NCBI RefSeq assembly: GCF_050942215.1 | Contig: NZ_CP192056.1 | Coordinates: 5,270,001 to 5,334,000, forward strand | Direction of reading: 5' to 3' | DNA from: Sphaerimonospora sp050942215 | Lineage (GTDB): Bacteria; Actinomycetota; Actinomycetes; Streptosporangiales; Streptosporangiaceae | Length of the DNA stretch: 64,000 nt | In this document: positions 17,953 to 27,189 of the stretch, piece by piece | Numbering within the stretch: the stretch's first letter is position 1 | Layout: each line of letters begins with the position of its first letter | Notes under the pieces: model-generated | What the model was told of the DNA's origin: nothing | What the model saw: only the letters and a program-made list of their open reading frames with translations | Databases searched by the model: none | Position numbers and translations under genes: made by a program

Positions 17953-19080
17953 GTGAGGAACTCCACTCCTGCCTTCGAGGTGCCGATGAGCCCGAGCGTG
18001 CAGCCGTACGGATCTCACTCGTCATGGCGCGGGGTGCGCCGTTATCTCAACGAGCACCGCCACCAACTCGCACAGGCCGCCGACCGGCTCTATCCGCACC
18101 TGCCCAAGGTCGGCTCGACGCACCTGCTCACCAGGGAAGCGTGGACGCTTGCCCACCCCATGGAGCTCCACCGGATCGCCCTGCGGTGGGCCGACCGGCC
18201 GCCTGTTCCCGTGGTGACCGGTCGGGAGGCGGAAGCCAAGGCCGCGCTCCCGCCGGGCATCCCGACGTACGCGCAGGCGATGGAGGCCCTCGACAGACCG
18301 CGGCTTTTCGAGAACCGGAAGTGCTACCGCCTGCTCGACGTGGCATGGCCGGAGCTGAGCTTCACCCGTGGCCACTACTTCGACGGGCTCGATGTCGGCG
18401 AAACCGCCGCCCACGAGTTCGCGGCCGCCACGCTCCTCGAAGTGACGGTACGGCCCTTCCGCCGGCTCGTCGGCGACCCTACCGACCTGCGTCGTCGGCC
18501 CGCGCTCCCGGCGATCTCCATGCTCACGCTGCGGCGCGACGACCACACCGGCACGATGACGTTCGTGCTCCACTGGCGGGATTCCGCTCGCGTCGCGCAC
18601 GGCGGCGGTCTCTACCAGGTCATGCCCGTAGGGGTGTTCCAGCCCGCCGAGGAGACGCCCCACGCCGAGACGTGCGACTTCGACCTGTGGAAGTGCGTGG
18701 TCCGCGAGTACGCTGAGGAGTTCCTCGGGCGATCGGAGGCGTACGGCGACGCCTTCGACTATGGGACCTGGCCGCTCTATCGAGAGCTGACGGCCGCTCG
18801 TGAAAGCGGCCGGTTACGTTCCTCGGTGCTCGGGATGGGCGTGGATCCCCTCACCTTCGCGACGGACATCCTCGCGGTGACCGTGATCGACGCGAGCGTC
18901 TTCGACACGATTTTCAGCGAGGTCACCGCGTCGAACGAGGAGGGACATGTCGTCGGCGCGACGGGCATCCCGTTCGATGAGGCGTCGGTGAGCCGGTATG
19001 TGCACGACGAGCCGATGCAGGCGGCCGGCGCAGCCGTCCTCGAACTCGCCTGGAAGCACCGCCAGGCCCTCGTCTCATAG
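17953..19080 (+). CDS. Conserved actinomycete protein, possible Nudix-fold, unknown function
   Basis: This 375-residue protein starts at a GTG preceded by AGAGG. It has no signal peptide or membrane segment. The part after residue 200 contains GGGLYQVMPVGVFQPAEE and VVREYAEEFLG, which resembles a Nudix core (REYAEE), though the full Nudix box is not met. Longer actinomycete relatives that I recall carry an N-terminal HTH; none is visible here (the start has RRYLNEHRHQLAQAADRLYPHLP). The DUF397 gene on the other strand downstream points to a WhiJ-like regulatory neighbourhood. Function is unknown. Confidence 0.6.
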   Translation: MRNSTPAFEVPMSPSVQPYGSHSSWRGVRRYLNEHRHQLAQAADRLYPHLPKVGSTHLLTREAWTLAHPMELHRIALRWADRPPVPVVTGREAEAKAALPPGIPTYAQAMEALDRPRLFENRKCYRLLDVAWPELSFTRGHYFDGLDVGETAAHEFAAATLLEVTVRPFRRLVGDPTDLRRRPALPAISMLTLRRDDHTGTMTFVLHWRDSARVAHGGGLYQVMPVGVFQPAEETPHAETCDFDLWKCVVREYAEEFLGRSEAYGDAFDYGTWPLYRELTAARESGRLRSSVLGMGVDPLTFATDILAVTVIDASVFDTIFSEVTASNEEGHVVGATGIPFDEASVSRYVHDEPMQAAGAAVLELAWKHRQALVS

Positions 19081-19122
19081 CCGTGACGTCGCGAGGCCTG
19101 CCCAGGACGTGAACCATGCCGC

Positions 19123-19320
19123 TTAAATCGGGATGCGATCGCTGCGGTACACCCCAGTGCGCGACCGCGTAGATCGGTCAGCGGCTATGAGTGCTTCCGC
19201 GATATGGCAATGACGGCCGGGCAGATTTGACGTGACTTCAACGCATGAGTCTCCGCTATTGCTATGGGTGGACTTGCGGAATTCGGCACCGGACAGATCG
19301 GGAGTGGGGAACGACGACAT
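19123..19320 (-). pseudogene. DUF397-family gene with degraded C-terminus
   Basis: The 65-residue frame begins well: ATG behind GAGGGGAG, then LSGAEFRKSTHSNSGDSCVE, the DUF397 signature (usually W-RKSSHSN-GGNCVEVA). After LPG the similarity is lost. Shifting the frame gives VIAISRKHS, a stop, then PLTDLRGRALG, which aligns loosely with the expected VAVRDSKxPxGPxLxF. A frameshift plus a stop has probably truncated it. DUF397 proteins normally partner an XRE-HTH regulator in developmental control; no such HTH gene is next to it. Confidence 0.6.
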
Positions 19321-19889
19321 GGCTTACTCCCCTCGCCATGACGCGACGATGTACCCCCTCGGGATCGCTATCCCTGAGCCCGGCTCTGGTTATCTCAACG
19401 TCACAATGAACTGAATAACGGGGAAATGCTCTTTGAGCCATTCCCCGATCTTCTTCTGTCAGCTCACGTGAAGATGCGCGTCGACCTCGTCATGAGAACG
19501 ACTCCGGGCAGGTAGAACGCGGCCGGTCCGGCTTGGCGTACTCGGGACGGTAGACGTGGCGTCCGATTCTGCTGCCCGTCTTCTCGGTGTAGATCCGATC
19601 CATCCGCCGGACAGGTCCAGTCACGAGCGCGATGACCGTACGGTTCTCCACCGGGCAACACCGGGCAACACCGGGCAACCAAGTGGCCGTGACGGCCTGT
19701 ACGCACACGTCAGACGATCAACAGACCGCCACGAACCACCCTACCGCCTGGCGCTCTCGAAAAGATCTTGCCTTGCGACCGGCTCAACCTGAACCGCGTG
19801 CCGGCCGTTCCGGTCAAGCCCCCCGTTGCGCAGTTAAGGATGTCACAAATTACGGATACAAAAGGTCGAAAATGGCCTGACATCGAATG
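19321..19889. other. Degenerate intergenic DNA with a small ORF and a 10-bp tandem triplet
   Basis: No secure gene is present. A 72-residue minus-strand frame at 19490-19708 (VIALVTGPVRRMDRIYTEK) has natural-looking composition but no recognised family. Inside it at 19651-19680 the 10-mer CCGGGCAACA is repeated three times (last base changed). The AT content rises toward 19930, where the promoter of the next gene begins. The stretch is probably decayed coding DNA. Confidence 0.4.
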
Positions 19890-19918
19890 TTGACGCTTAG
19901 TTAGTCAAATGGTTATCA
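19890..19918 (+). promoter_or_regulatory. Candidate promoter of the multidomain secreted protein
   Basis: TTGACG (19890-19895), a 17-base spacer and TTATCA (19913-19918) fit a housekeeping-type promoter in an AT-rich patch, giving a leader of roughly 55 bases before the ATG at 19980. Confidence 0.4.
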
Positions 19919-19979
19919 CGTCTGCGTACCGTCCAGGGCGGCCACGAACAGCGCTTTTGCGCACAATCAGGACGGAAGC

Positions 19980-22900
19980 ATGTCGCTATCATCACCGCCC
20001 GAAACCCCCGAACCCCCCGAACCCCCGTCCCCCGGCGCGCGATCGCTCAGGGGAGGATGGAGCCGCCGGGTGGCCGGCCTGCTGGCCCTGGTGCTGCTCA
20101 CCGGGCTCCTCCAGATCGTCGTGCCGCTCGCACGGCCCGCCGCGGCGGCCGTACAGCAGCCCGCGATGACGTGGAACCTGCATGGGGCCAAGAAGACCGC
20201 GGAACTGGTTCCCGATCTGATGCGTAACCATAACGTCACCGTCGCGGCCCTCCAGGAAGTGGCCAACGGCAACTTCCTGGGCCTCACTCCCACAGAGCAC
20301 GACGTGCCCTACCTCAAGCCGGACGGCACGACCTCGACTCCGCCGGATCCGCAGAAATGGCGGGTCGAGAAGTACAACCTCGCCAAGGACGATGCAACCG
20401 CTTTCGTAATCCGGACCGGCTCCAACAACCGCGGGCTCGCGATCGTCACCACCCAGGACGTCGGCGATGTCTCGCAGAATGTACACGTCGTCAATGTGAC
20501 CGAGGATTGGGAAGGCAAGATGTTCCCCGCCCTGGGGGTGAAGATCGACGGCGCCTGGTACTACTCCATCCACGCCTCCACCACGCCGAAGCGCGCGAAC
20601 AACAACGCCGGCACTCTGGTCGAGGACCTCTCCAAGCTGCACGAGACGGCCGCTTTCGAAGGCGACTGGGCCGCGATGGGCGACTGGAACCGGTACCCCT
20701 CCGAGGACTCGAACGCCTACGAGAACCAACGGAAGCATCTCAAAGGCGCCATGCGGACAAACTTTCCGGATAATCAGGCGGCGTTGCGCGAAGTCCTGGA
20801 GTTCGAGTCCGACGAACGCGTCATCTGGCAGGGTGCGAGGACCCACGACCACGGCGCCGAGCTCGACTACATGGTGGCCAAGGGAGCCGGTAACGACTAC
20901 AAGGCCAGCCGATCGACGTCGAAGCACGGCTCCGATCACTACCCGGTGTTCTTCGGTATTGGGGACGATTCGGACACCTGCATGGGCGGCACGGCGCCGG
21001 TGGCGGCGAACGCGCCGCGTGCGGCCGCCACCGAGTCCTGTCCCCTGGACGACGATCTGCCGGCCGTCATCGTCTCGATGGGGGACAGCTATATCTCCGG
21101 CGAGGGAGGGCGCTGGCAGGGCAACGCCAACACCTCCTCCGGGGGCGACTCCTGGGGCACCGACCGGGCCGCCGACGGCACGGAGGTCTACGAGAAGAAC
21201 TCCGAAGGCGGCGATGCCTGCCATCGCTCCGACGTCGCGGAGATCAAGCGCGCCGACATCGCCGACATCCCGGCGGAACGCAGGATCAACATCGCCTGCT
21301 CGGGCGCCGAGACCAAGCACCTGCTCACCGAGACCTTCAAGGGTGAAAAGCCCCAGATCGAGCAGCTCGCCGACGTCGCCGAAACCCACCGGGTGGACAC
21401 GATCGTGGTCTCCATCGGCGGCAACGACCTCGAGTTCGCCGACATCGTGAGCCAGTGCGCCACGGCCTTCATGCTCGGGGAAGGCGCGTGTCACACGGAC
21501 GTCGACGATACCCTTGATAGCCGGTTAGGCGATGTGAGCAGATCCGTCTCCGAGGTTCTGGCCGCCATCCGCGACACCATGATCGAGGCCGGGCAGGACG
21601 ATACCAGCTACAAGCTCGTTCTCCAGTCCTACCCTGCCCCGTTGCCCGCGTCGGATGAGATGCGGTACACGGGCGATCACTACGACCGGTACACCGAGGG
21701 CGGCTGCCCCTTCTATGACGTCGACCTGGACTGGACGCGCGACGTCCTCATCAAAAAGATCGAAGCCACGCTGCGCGGGGTGGCCAAGAGTGCGGATGCG
21801 GCCTTCCTCAACCTGACGGACACGTTCACGGGGCACGAGCTGTGCTCGAAGCACACCCGGCAGGCGGAGTCCGGCGAATCGCTGGCGAATCCAATACTGG
21901 AACACGAGGCCGAGTGGGTGCGCTTCGTACCAGGTCTCACCACGCCGGGTGACACGGCCGAAGCCATCCATCCGAATGCGTTCGGCCAGCACGCCCTCAG
22001 TAGCTGCCTCAGCCAGGCCGTCCGGACGATGGACGATTCGGACCAGAGGTACTTCGAGTGCGACGGGCGGGACACCGGAAATCCCCGCCTCGTGTGGCCA
22101 CGCAGTTCGCCCATCGACGCCGTCGTGGAGACCGCGGACGGTTGGCAGGGCGACGACTTCCGGCTCGCCGACCACTACATGTTCCAGCGCGGCGTCTACG
22201 CCCGCTTCAACCCGGACGCGGACCGGAGCGGCGCGATCGATCCGGGCCGAATCACCTTCGGCCAAACCGACGGATGGCTCGGTGAGGTGAAGGACACTTC
22301 GAACTGGCCGAGCCTGAGTGGAACCGACTTCGTCGACGGCATCGACGCCGCCGCCGAGGCACGCACCAGCACCGGTCACCAGCTGCTGCTGTTCCACAGC
22401 GGCGTTGAGGACAACCAGTACGTGCGGGTCGAGATGGCGCCGGGCACCACTGACGACCAGCTCGTCAGGGGCCCCGTGCCCATCACGAGGTACTGGCCCC
22501 TCTTCCAGGACACCCCTTTCGAATGGGGCGTGGATGCCGCCGCGGGGGACCAGCTGAACCGGGCGATGGTCTTCAGGCACGGCTATGTGGGGCTGGTGCA
22601 GGTCTCCCTCGACGCTCTCAGCGACGAATGGCTCGTGGAACCGACGTTGATCGGCTCGGCGATTCCGGCGCTGGAGGGCACCCCGTTCGAGACAGGGGTG
22701 GACGCGGCGATCGTGCGGCACCAGCAACCGACGGCCATGTGGGTCGACCTGATCAGCGGTACGCAGGTGGTGACGCTGCTGGTGGACTTGGACGATCTGT
22801 CGAAGAGCACGTACATGACGAGCATCATGGAGATCACGACGATGTGGCCGAGCCTGCGCGGCAGCATCTTCGACTGGACCGGCGGAGAGGCGTGGAAGCC

Positions 22901-25835
22901 GGAGAAGATGCAGATCAAGACCGGCGCGGGCGATCCCTACGACATGGACGCCGACGACCGGCAGGCCAAGCCTGCGGTGTCGGGCTCGCACGAGCAGTGC
23001 CGTCCGGAGGGACTCGCGCAGACCCCCGGCGTGGACACGCCGTACTGCGAGGTGTACGACACCGACGGCCGCGAATGGCTGGGCGGGAACGGGCACGACA
23101 GGCGGGTCATCGGCTACTTCACCGGCTGGCGCACCGGTGAGAACGACCAGCCGCGCTACCTGGTGCCGAACATCCCGTGGTCGAAGGTGACCCACATCAA
23201 CTACGCGTTCGCGAAGGTCGACGACGACAACAAGATCTCCATCGGCGACCCCGAAGATCCGGAGAACCCGGCCACCGGCCTCACCTGGCCCGACGCCGGC
23301 GGCACCCAGATGGACCCGGACCTGCCCTACAGAGGGCACCTCAACCTGCTGGCGACGTACAAGAGGAGGCACCCGCAGGTCAAAACGCTGATCTCGGTGG
23401 GCGGCTGGGCCGACACGCGCAACTTCTACGCGATGGCCACCAACGCCGACGGCACCGTGAACCAGGACGGCATCGACACCTTCGCCGATTCGGTCGTCGA
23501 CTTCCTCGACCGGTACAAGGACGCGTTCGACGGGGTGGACATCGACTACGAGTACCCGAGCGCACTGCCCAAGGCCGGCAACCCCGCCGACTGGGAGCTG
23601 TCGGATCCGCGCCGCAAGGGCCTGCAGAAGGGCTACAACGCGCTGATGAAAACGCTGCGCGAGAAGCTCGACCAGGCAGGCGCGGACAGGGGCCGCTACT
23701 ACCTGCTCACCTCCGCTGCCTCCGCCTCGGGCTACCTGGTACGCGGCTACGACGCCGGGCAGGCCCTGAAATATCTGGACTTCGTCAACCTCATGTCGTA
23801 CGACATGCACGGCTCGTGGAACAACTTCGTGGGCCCGCAGGCCCCGCTGTACGACGACGGGAAGGACAACGAACTGGAGGCCGCCGGGTTCTACTCGACC
23901 CAGGAGTATGACGAGACCGGCTACTTCAACGTCGACTGGGCCTACCACTACTACCGGGGCACGCTGCCGCCGGGCCGGATCAACATCGGCGTCCCCTACT
24001 ACACTCGCGGCTGGCAGAACGTCTCCGGCGGTGACGACGGTCTGTGGGGCATCTCGGCCCTGCCGGACCAGGGGCAGTGCCAGCCCGGCACCGGCCCGGG
24101 CTCCGGTTCGGCCACCCCCCAGTCATGCGGCAACGGCGCGGCCGGCATCGACAACATCTGGCACGACCTGGGCGGAGCCGGGCAGGAGGTGGCGTCCGGC
24201 TCCAATCCGCTCTGGCATGCCAAGAACCTCCAGAACGGCATCACCCCCGGCTATCTGCGCGCCTACACCGACACCGGCACGGAGGCCGGCCGGCTCACAG
24301 GCACATACGAGGAGAAATACGACGACACGCTCGAAGCCTCCTGGCTGTGGAACCCGGACAAGAACGTGTTCCTGTCCACCGAGAACAACACGTCGCTCGA
24401 CGCCAAGATCGAATATGTCAAGGACAACGGGCTCGGCGGCGTCATGATCTGGGAGCTCGCAGGCGACTACACCCGGTCCGGCAGCGGTGAGTACGGCATG
24501 GGCCACGACCTGACCACCCGCCTCGACGACGGGCTGCGCGACTCCGGCGGCTACCGGACCAGCCGGGCCGGCGAGACGGAGCCGCCCGATGATGTGGTCG
24601 ACGTCAAGGTCGAACTCGTGGACTATCCCACCGAGAAGGATCCGGCAAGCACGGACGACCCGTTCTATCCCATGCGCCCCACGCTGCGCATCACCAACGA
24701 CACCGACACCACCCTGCCGGCGGGGACCGAGATCTCCTTCGACATCCCCACCTCCACACCGCCGATCCTGAAGGACGAGAACTACCAGGAATTCGGCAAG
24801 AACCTCGTCATCGATGAGGGGCGCAGCGGCGCCAACGTAGGAGGGCTGAAGGCCGACTTCCACCGTGTTACCGTCACGCTCGGCTACTGCGAGGACCTGG
24901 CGCCGGGTGCCGAGCGCGACATCATCCTGCGTCACTACCTGCCTCTCACCGGTCCGGCCAACACCACCGTCAAGACCGGCGGCCACACCTACGGTTCCAC
25001 CCAGGACGGCCAGGGCGGCACCACCACCGTCACCCCGGACACCTCCGGCGCCGGGCTCGCCTGCCAGGCCGAGCAGTGGCAGCCGCACCCCTACAACCCG
25101 CACGGCACCTTCGCCTTCGAAAAGGACGGCGACAGCTGGCGGATCGTGGACTGGGTCGGCGGCAACGTCCTGGACCACCCCGCCAGCTGGGACACCGCCT
25201 ATCTGGTCGAGAACCAGCCGGGCAACGAGAACCAACTGTGGAGTGTGGACGAGGACGGCGGCTCGGGCTGGTACCGCATCAAGAGCCGTGGCAAGTGCCT
25301 GCAGGCCGACGGCATCCTCGAGTCGCTCAGCGTGCACGAATGCGACGGCGAGCCGCACCAGTGGTGGCAGTTGCGCATCATGACGGCGGGCGAGACCGAC
25401 ATCATCGCCACCGGCGCCCCCGCCCCCGGCACCGGCTACCAACTGGTGTCCTACGAGGACGACTACGACGAACCCGCGTACGTCGCCGAGGGCAAGAACA
25501 GCGGCAACGAACCCGGCACCGCCCTCGTCGCCGGCGATCCCGACGGCACCACCGCGAGCACCGTCATCTGGAACGGCTTCTACTGGCGCGCCAACTACTG
25601 GACCACCGCCAGTGACGAACCGGGCCAGAGCACGGCCTGGAAGAAACTCGGACCCGCCCCTGGGGCGGCCCTGCTTCAGCGGGACCTCGCTACAAGCGGC
25701 GACGGCCCGCAGAGTACACCACGACCCACCACTGGCACCGGCCGCCAAGCGGCCGACGCACCGACCGGTCCCCGCGAAGGGAACCCGCCCAACCCGCACA
25801 TGAAGCCCGCCCTGCCCGCCCCCAAGGCCCGATAG
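19980..25835 (+). CDS. Giant secreted multi-enzyme: EEP nuclease-like, SGNH esterase, hemopexin-like, GH18 chitinase, ricin lectin
   Basis: 1951 residues in one frame. Order: signal/anchor at about 30-57 ending ARPAAAA; an EEP phosphodiesterase domain resembling CdtB (MTWNLHG at 63, LQE with E93, MGDWNR with D235, GSDHYP at 317); an SGNH hydrolase (GDSYISGEG with S370, GGND at 480-483, HPNAFGQ with H664); about four hemopexin-like repeats at 690-980 with the recurring FxxGVDAA; a GH18 chitinase (IGYFTGW near 1044, DGVDIDYEYP with catalytic E1191, GGVMIWELAGD near 1487); a beta-sandwich at 1540-1690; a chitin-binding-like QWQPHPY patch; a ricin-B-like lectin with QLWSV and QWWQL; and a disordered Pro-rich tail. 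All three catalytic sites look intact. It is probably secreted and directed at chitin- and lipid-bearing organisms (fungi or insects), an inference from domains. Confidence 0.85.
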   Translation: MSLSSPPETPEPPEPPSPGARSLRGGWSRRVAGLLALVLLTGLLQIVVPLARPAAAAVQQPAMTWNLHGAKKTAELVPDLMRNHNVTVAALQEVANGNFLGLTPTEHDVPYLKPDGTTSTPPDPQKWRVEKYNLAKDDATAFVIRTGSNNRGLAIVTTQDVGDVSQNVHVVNVTEDWEGKMFPALGVKIDGAWYYSIHASTTPKRANNNAGTLVEDLSKLHETAAFEGDWAAMGDWNRYPSEDSNAYENQRKHLKGAMRTNFPDNQAALREVLEFESDERVIWQGARTHDHGAELDYMVAKGAGNDYKASRSTSKHGSDHYPVFFGIGDDSDTCMGGTAPVAANAPRAAATESCPLDDDLPAVIVSMGDSYISGEGGRWQGNANTSSGGDSWGTDRAADGTEVYEKNSEGGDACHRSDVAEIKRADIADIPAERRINIACSGAETKHLLTETFKGEKPQIEQLADVAETHRVDTIVVSIGGNDLEFADIVSQCATAFMLGEGACHTDVDDTLDSRLGDVSRSVSEVLAAIRDTMIEAGQDDTSYKLVLQSYPAPLPASDEMRYTGDHYDRYTEGGCPFYDVDLDWTRDVLIKKIEATLRGVAKSADAAFLNLTDTFTGHELCSKHTRQAESGESLANPILEHEAEWVRFVPGLTTPGDTAEAIHPNAFGQHALSSCLSQAVRTMDDSDQRYFECDGRDTGNPRLVWPRSSPIDAVVETADGWQGDDFRLADHYMFQRGVYARFNPDADRSGAIDPGRITFGQTDGWLGEVKDTSNWPSLSGTDFVDGIDAAAEARTSTGHQLLLFHSGVEDNQYVRVEMAPGTTDDQLVRGPVPITRYWPLFQDTPFEWGVDAAAGDQLNRAMVFRHGYVGLVQVSLDALSDEWLVEPTLIGSAIPALEGTPFETGVDAAIVRHQQPTAMWVDLISGTQVVTLLVDLDDLSKSTYMTSIMEITTMWPSLRGSIFDWTGGEAWKPEKMQIKTGAGDPYDMDADDRQAKPAVSGSHEQCRPEGLAQTPGVDTPYCEVYDTDGREWLGGNGHDRRVIGYFTGWRTGENDQPRYLVPNIPWSKVTHINYAFAKVDDDNKISIGDPEDPENPATGLTWPDAGGTQMDPDLPYRGHLNLLATYKRRHPQVKTLISVGGWADTRNFYAMATNADGTVNQDGIDTFADSVVDFLDRYKDAFDGVDIDYEYPSALPKAGNPADWELSDPRRKGLQKGYNALMKTLREKLDQAGADRGRYYLLTSAASASGYLVRGYDAGQALKYLDFVNLMSYDMHGSWNNFVGPQAPLYDDGKDNELEAAGFYSTQEYDETGYFNVDWAYHYYRGTLPPGRINIGVPYYTRGWQNVSGGDDGLWGISALPDQGQCQPGTGPGSGSATPQSCGNGAAGIDNIWHDLGGAGQEVASGSNPLWHAKNLQNGITPGYLRAYTDTGTEAGRLTGTYEEKYDDTLEASWLWNPDKNVFLSTENNTSLDAKIEYVKDNGLGGVMIWELAGDYTRSGSGEYGMGHDLTTRLDDGLRDSGGYRTSRAGETEPPDDVVDVKVELVDYPTEKDPASTDDPFYPMRPTLRITNDTDTTLPAGTEISFDIPTSTPPILKDENYQEFGKNLVIDEGRSGANVGGLKADFHRVTVTLGYCEDLAPGAERDIILRHYLPLTGPANTTVKTGGHTYGSTQDGQGGTTTVTPDTSGAGLACQAEQWQPHPYNPHGTFAFEKDGDSWRIVDWVGGNVLDHPASWDTAYLVENQPGNENQLWSVDEDGGSGWYRIKSRGKCLQADGILESLSVHECDGEPHQWWQLRIMTAGETDIIATGAPAPGTGYQLVSYEDDYDEPAYVAEGKNSGNEPGTALVAGDPDGTTASTVIWNGFYWRANYWTTASDEPGQSTAWKKLGPAPGAALLQRDLATSGDGPQSTPRPTTGTGRQAADAPTGPREGNPPNPHMKPALPAPKAR

Positions 25836-25860
25836 GGCACAGACGAACGATCCCCGTACG

Positions 25861-25905
25861 GCACCCCCGTCCCCCGGCCTCGCCAGGCCGAGGACGGGGG
25901 CGTGC
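25861..25905. terminator. Strong hairpin after the multidomain gene
   Basis: GCACCCCCGTCC pairs with GGACGGGGGCGTGC around an inner CGGCCT/AGGCCG stem, 25 bases after the stop at 25835. It may serve as terminator, or be the right-end hairpin left by the truncated IS element beside it. Confidence 0.6.
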
Positions 25906-25914
25906 CGCTGCCGG

Positions 25915-26934
25915 TCATGAGAACACCGTTGCCGGAGATCGCAGGGTGCCGCACGCCGAGCACAGCTTGCTGCTGGGGAACCACCGGTCCACGGTCACCA
26001 GCGTGCGTCCGTACCAGGCGCACTTGTACTCCAGCATCGAGCGGAGTTCCCGCCAGGACGCATCGGAGATGGCGCGGGCCAGGCTGTGGTTGCGGACCAT
26101 GGTGCGGACGGTCAGGTCTTCCACGGCGATCACTTGGTTCTCGCGAACAAGCCGTGTGGTGACCTTGTGCAGGAAGTCGCGCCGTCGGTCGGTGATCCGC
26201 GCGTACACGCGGGCGACCTTCAATCGGGCCTTCTCGCGGTTTTTCGAGCCCTTCTGCTTGCGGGCCAGGGCACGCTGCGCCTTGGCGAGCTTGCGCCGGT
26301 CACGCCGCTCATGCCGGGGGTTGGTGACCTTCTCCCCGGTGGAGAGCGTGACCAGGGCGGCGACCCCGGCGTCCACCCCAACCCGGTTCCCACTCGGGTC
26401 GAGTGGGCGGATCTTCTCCTCGACCAGAATCGACACGAACCACCGCCCGGCCGCGTCCCTGCTCACGGTGACCGTGGACGGCTCCGCCCCCTCCGGAAGC
26501 CGGCACGACCACACGATGTTCAGCGGGCCGTCCATCTTCGCCAGGAACAGCCGCCCGTCCTTCCAGCGGAACGCGGAGCGGGTGTACTCCGCCGACGCAC
26601 GCGAGCGCTTACGGGACTTGAACGCCGGGTACTCGGCTCGCTTGGCGAAGAAGTTCGCGAACGCCGCTTGCAGGTGCCGAAGCGCCTGCTGGAGCGGCAC
26701 GCTGGACACCTCGTTGAGGAACGCCGGTTCCTCGGTGCGCTTCCAGGCGGTGAGCATCGCCGAGGTCTCCACGTAGGAGACCCGGCGGCCCTCTTGGGTG
26801 TAGGCGCGGGTCCGCTCCTCAAGAGCCTTGTTGTAGACCAGGCGCACGCACCCGAACATCCGGGCAAGCTCCTCGGCCTGCTCGGGGGTCGGGTAGAAGC
26901 GGTACTTGTACGCCCGCTTCACAAGCTGCGCCAT
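25915..26934 (-). CDS. tnpB: TnpB (RNA-guided nuclease family), C-terminally truncated
   Basis: The 339-residue product begins with the OrfB helix-turn-helix (KRAYKYRFYPTPEQ) and contains RuvC-I VGVDAG (D188) and RuvC-II IAVEDLT (E272). The zinc ribbon has its first CSAC pair (C325, C328) but the reading then diverges and stops. The second cysteine pair and the RuvC-III aspartate (normally in DRDxNAA) are missing. Two of three catalytic acids remain, so cleavage is not expected. Intact TnpB proteins are omega-RNA-guided nucleases that favour IS retention. It may be an inert remnant or a DNA-binding derivative. Confidence 0.88.
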   Translation of the reverse strand: MAQLVKRAYKYRFYPTPEQAEELARMFGCVRLVYNKALEERTRAYTQEGRRVSYVETSAMLTAWKRTEEPAFLNEVSSVPLQQALRHLQAAFANFFAKRAEYPAFKSRKRSRASAEYTRSAFRWKDGRLFLAKMDGPLNIVWSCRLPEGAEPSTVTVSRDAAGRWFVSILVEEKIRPLDPSGNRVGVDAGVAALVTLSTGEKVTNPRHERRDRRKLAKAQRALARKQKGSKNREKARLKVARVYARITDRRRDFLHKVTTRLVRENQVIAVEDLTVRTMVRNHSLARAISDASWRELRSMLEYKCAWYGRTLVTVDRWFPSSKLCSACGTLRSPATVFS

Positions 26935-27045
26935 GCCTCACATTTTACCGTACGATCAGCTAAGCATCACGCAGGTGTTCGAGACGGCGGTTCGCCTGGC
27001 AGCGAACCGCCTATCCCTGCCCTGCTCCGCAGGGGTCCGATTCCT

Positions 27046-27065
27046 CCCCCGCCTGAAGGCGGGGG
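27046..27065. repeat. IS left-end hairpin
   Basis: CCCCCGCCTGAAGGCGGGGG is an 8-bp perfect stem with a TGAA loop, followed by TCTCC, 112 bases upstream of the tnpB start. This form is common at subterminal ends of IS200/IS605 elements. A second inverted repeat (GCGGTTCGC/GCGAACCGC) lies near 26990-27013. Confidence 0.6.
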
Positions 27066-27189
27066 TCTCCTCGGAGGTCCTGATGAATTATCGTGTGGGA
27101 ATTGCGCCCTTCCGTCAGATTCGGATGATCCTGGACACCAGCCGATCGCGCAGCGGGCGGGGCCATTCGTCTTCCCCGTGGAAACGCCC

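Larger units (their letters stand above)
25861..27070 (-). mobile_element. Remnant of an IS200/IS605-group (tnpB-only) element
   Basis: A tnpB gene without tnpA is flanked upstream by a hairpin typical of IS200/IS605 left ends (27046-27065) and downstream by the hairpin at 25861-25905. The right side is damaged because tnpB lacks its C-terminus, where the reRNA/omega-RNA region would start. Exact ends cannot be fixed without a complete relative. Confidence 0.65.

Noticed and set aside
19490..19708. 72-codon minus-strand gene
   Set aside because: Plausible composition but no RBS, no family, and a 10-bp tandem repeat inside; left as part of a degenerate region.
21525..25799. Long minus-strand frames opposite the multidomain gene
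   Set aside because: No domains; the plus strand has five recognisable ones in one frame.
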